Positions 63,445-64,000 of a stretch of 64,000 nucleotides of DNA are shown here, one piece after another. Under the pieces are notes generated by a model. That model was not told the origin of the DNA and searched no databases. It saw nothing but the letters and a program-made list of their open reading frames with translations. A program made the translations under genes and the position numbers. Location: assembly GCA_000690595.2 (NCBI GenBank), contig JHUT02000009.1:62001-126000 (forward strand). Direction: 5' to 3'. The stretch comes from Natrinema mahii. GTDB lineage: Archaea > Halobacteriota > Halobacteria > Halobacteriales > Natrialbaceae. The first letter of the stretch is position 1. Each line of letters opens with the position of its first letter.

Positions 63445-64000
63445 ATGACCGATGCCAATCCGCCGCCGGACGCGAGTACCGACCCCCCGACCGACGGCGA
63501 CCCCCTCCGAATCGACGCCGTCGAACGGCTCTGTGACGACATCGAGCGAAACGTCGCCGACGTCATCGTCGGGCACGGCGACGTGATCGAACACGTCATC
63601 ACCGCCTTACTCGGACGCGGCCACGTCCTGCTCGAGGACGTGCCCGGGGTCGGCAAGACCATGCTCGCCCGCTCGATCGCCAGATCCGTCGACTGTTCGT
63701 TCAGTCGGGTCCAGTTTACCCCCGATCTCCTCCCGACCGACGTGACCGGCGTCAACGTCTTCAACCAGCAGACCCGCGAGTTCGAATTTCAGCCCGGCCC
63801 CGTCTTCGGCAACATCGTCCTCGGCGACGAGATCAATCGCGCGCCGCCGAAGACGCAGGCGGCCCTGCTCGAGGCCATGGAGGAGAGACAGGTCACGACC
63901 GACGGCGAGACTCGCGAGTTGCCGACGCCCTTTACCGTGATCGCCACCCAGAACGCCGTCGAGCCCAACCGGACCTACGAGTTGCCCTTCGCCGAAGTCG
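63445..64000 (+). CDS. MoxR-family AAA+ ATPase, partial (runs off the window)
   Basis: The first 185 residues are visible: an acidic N-terminus, then [39 protein letters not shown] with Walker [22 protein letters not shown], and Walker B region [31 protein letters not shown]. MoxR ATPases act as chaperones, often in operons with VWA and transglutaminase-like proteins, which may lie beyond the window. The C-terminus is not included. Confidence 0.93.
   Translation, partial: MTDANPPPDASTDPPTDGDPLRIDAVERLCDDIERNVADVIVGHGDVIEHVITALLGRGHVLLEDVPGVGKTMLARSIARSVDCSFSRVQFTPDLLPTDVTGVNVFNQQTREFEFQPGPVFGNIVLGDEINRAPPKTQAALLEAMEERQVTTDGETRELPTPFTVIATQNAVEPNRTYELPFAEV

Overview
This window comes from a halophilic archaeon (class Halobacteria). 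The evidence is high GC with strongly acidic predicted proteins, a proton-pump bacteriorhodopsin, coenzyme F420 genes, many leaderless genes with a TATA-like box about 25-30 nt before the start codon, archaeal information-processing genes (ABCE1/RLI, Sec61 beta, Nog1- and EngB-type GTPases, archaeosortase-free ER-type signal peptidase) and several families known mainly from haloarchaea (DUF5305, DUF5518, DUF5816-like zinc tail, UPF0146). No rRNA, tRNA or CRISPR array was found.

Layout. 0.2-5.5 kb: bacteriorhodopsin, a membrane protein, NAD synthetase, a small wHTH regulator and an acyl-CoA synthetase. 5.6-13.7 kb: the most unusual block, an ER-type signal peptidase with a long C-terminal extension, a DUF5305-type membrane protein and five secreted beta-rich proteins, four of which share a GAF-like signal-peptide end; the last carries about ten 18-residue repeats like a bactofilin beta-helix. 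A membrane-bound wHTH protein sits among them. The architecture recalls the bacterial SipW/TasA logic of a dedicated signal peptidase plus fibre proteins (inference). 13.9-32.1 kb: housekeeping and metabolic genes (EMC6-like protein, ABCE1, archaemetzincin, HAD phosphatase, Rieske protein, acyl-CoA synthetase, UspA, GNAT, AIM24, GMC oxidoreductase, malate:quinone oxidoreductase-like protein, SRPBCC/alcohol dehydrogenase pair).

32.4-39.5 kb: a patch of genome decay and mobile DNA: an IS630-type element with a nonsense codon and a frameshift, small palindromic TA-flanked elements (MITE-like), truncated genes, a frameshifted histidine-kinase remnant, and a wHTH/MazF toxin pair. 39.5-55.4 kb: fused cytochrome oxidase subunits I and III, glycerophosphodiesterase, F420-dependent NADP reductase, thioredoxin, Sec61 beta, PdxT, bifunctional-nuclease domain protein, HisE, a copper-storage-like Cys-rich protein, GTPases, a hydroxyacid dehydrogenase and a Nudix/eIF2B-like fusion. 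55.6-64 kb: phosphoesterase, hydantoinase A and B, cupin, CofE with an F420-dependent oxidoreductase, cold-shock protein and the start of a MoxR ATPase that runs off the window.

A family of about 80-bp palindromic elements recurs at 26.84, 33.59 and 43.36 kb, with partial copies at 11.65, 12.39 and 33.82 kb. One breaks a gene, one supplies the end of a reading frame, and their TATAGTAG ends match those of the IS630-type element.
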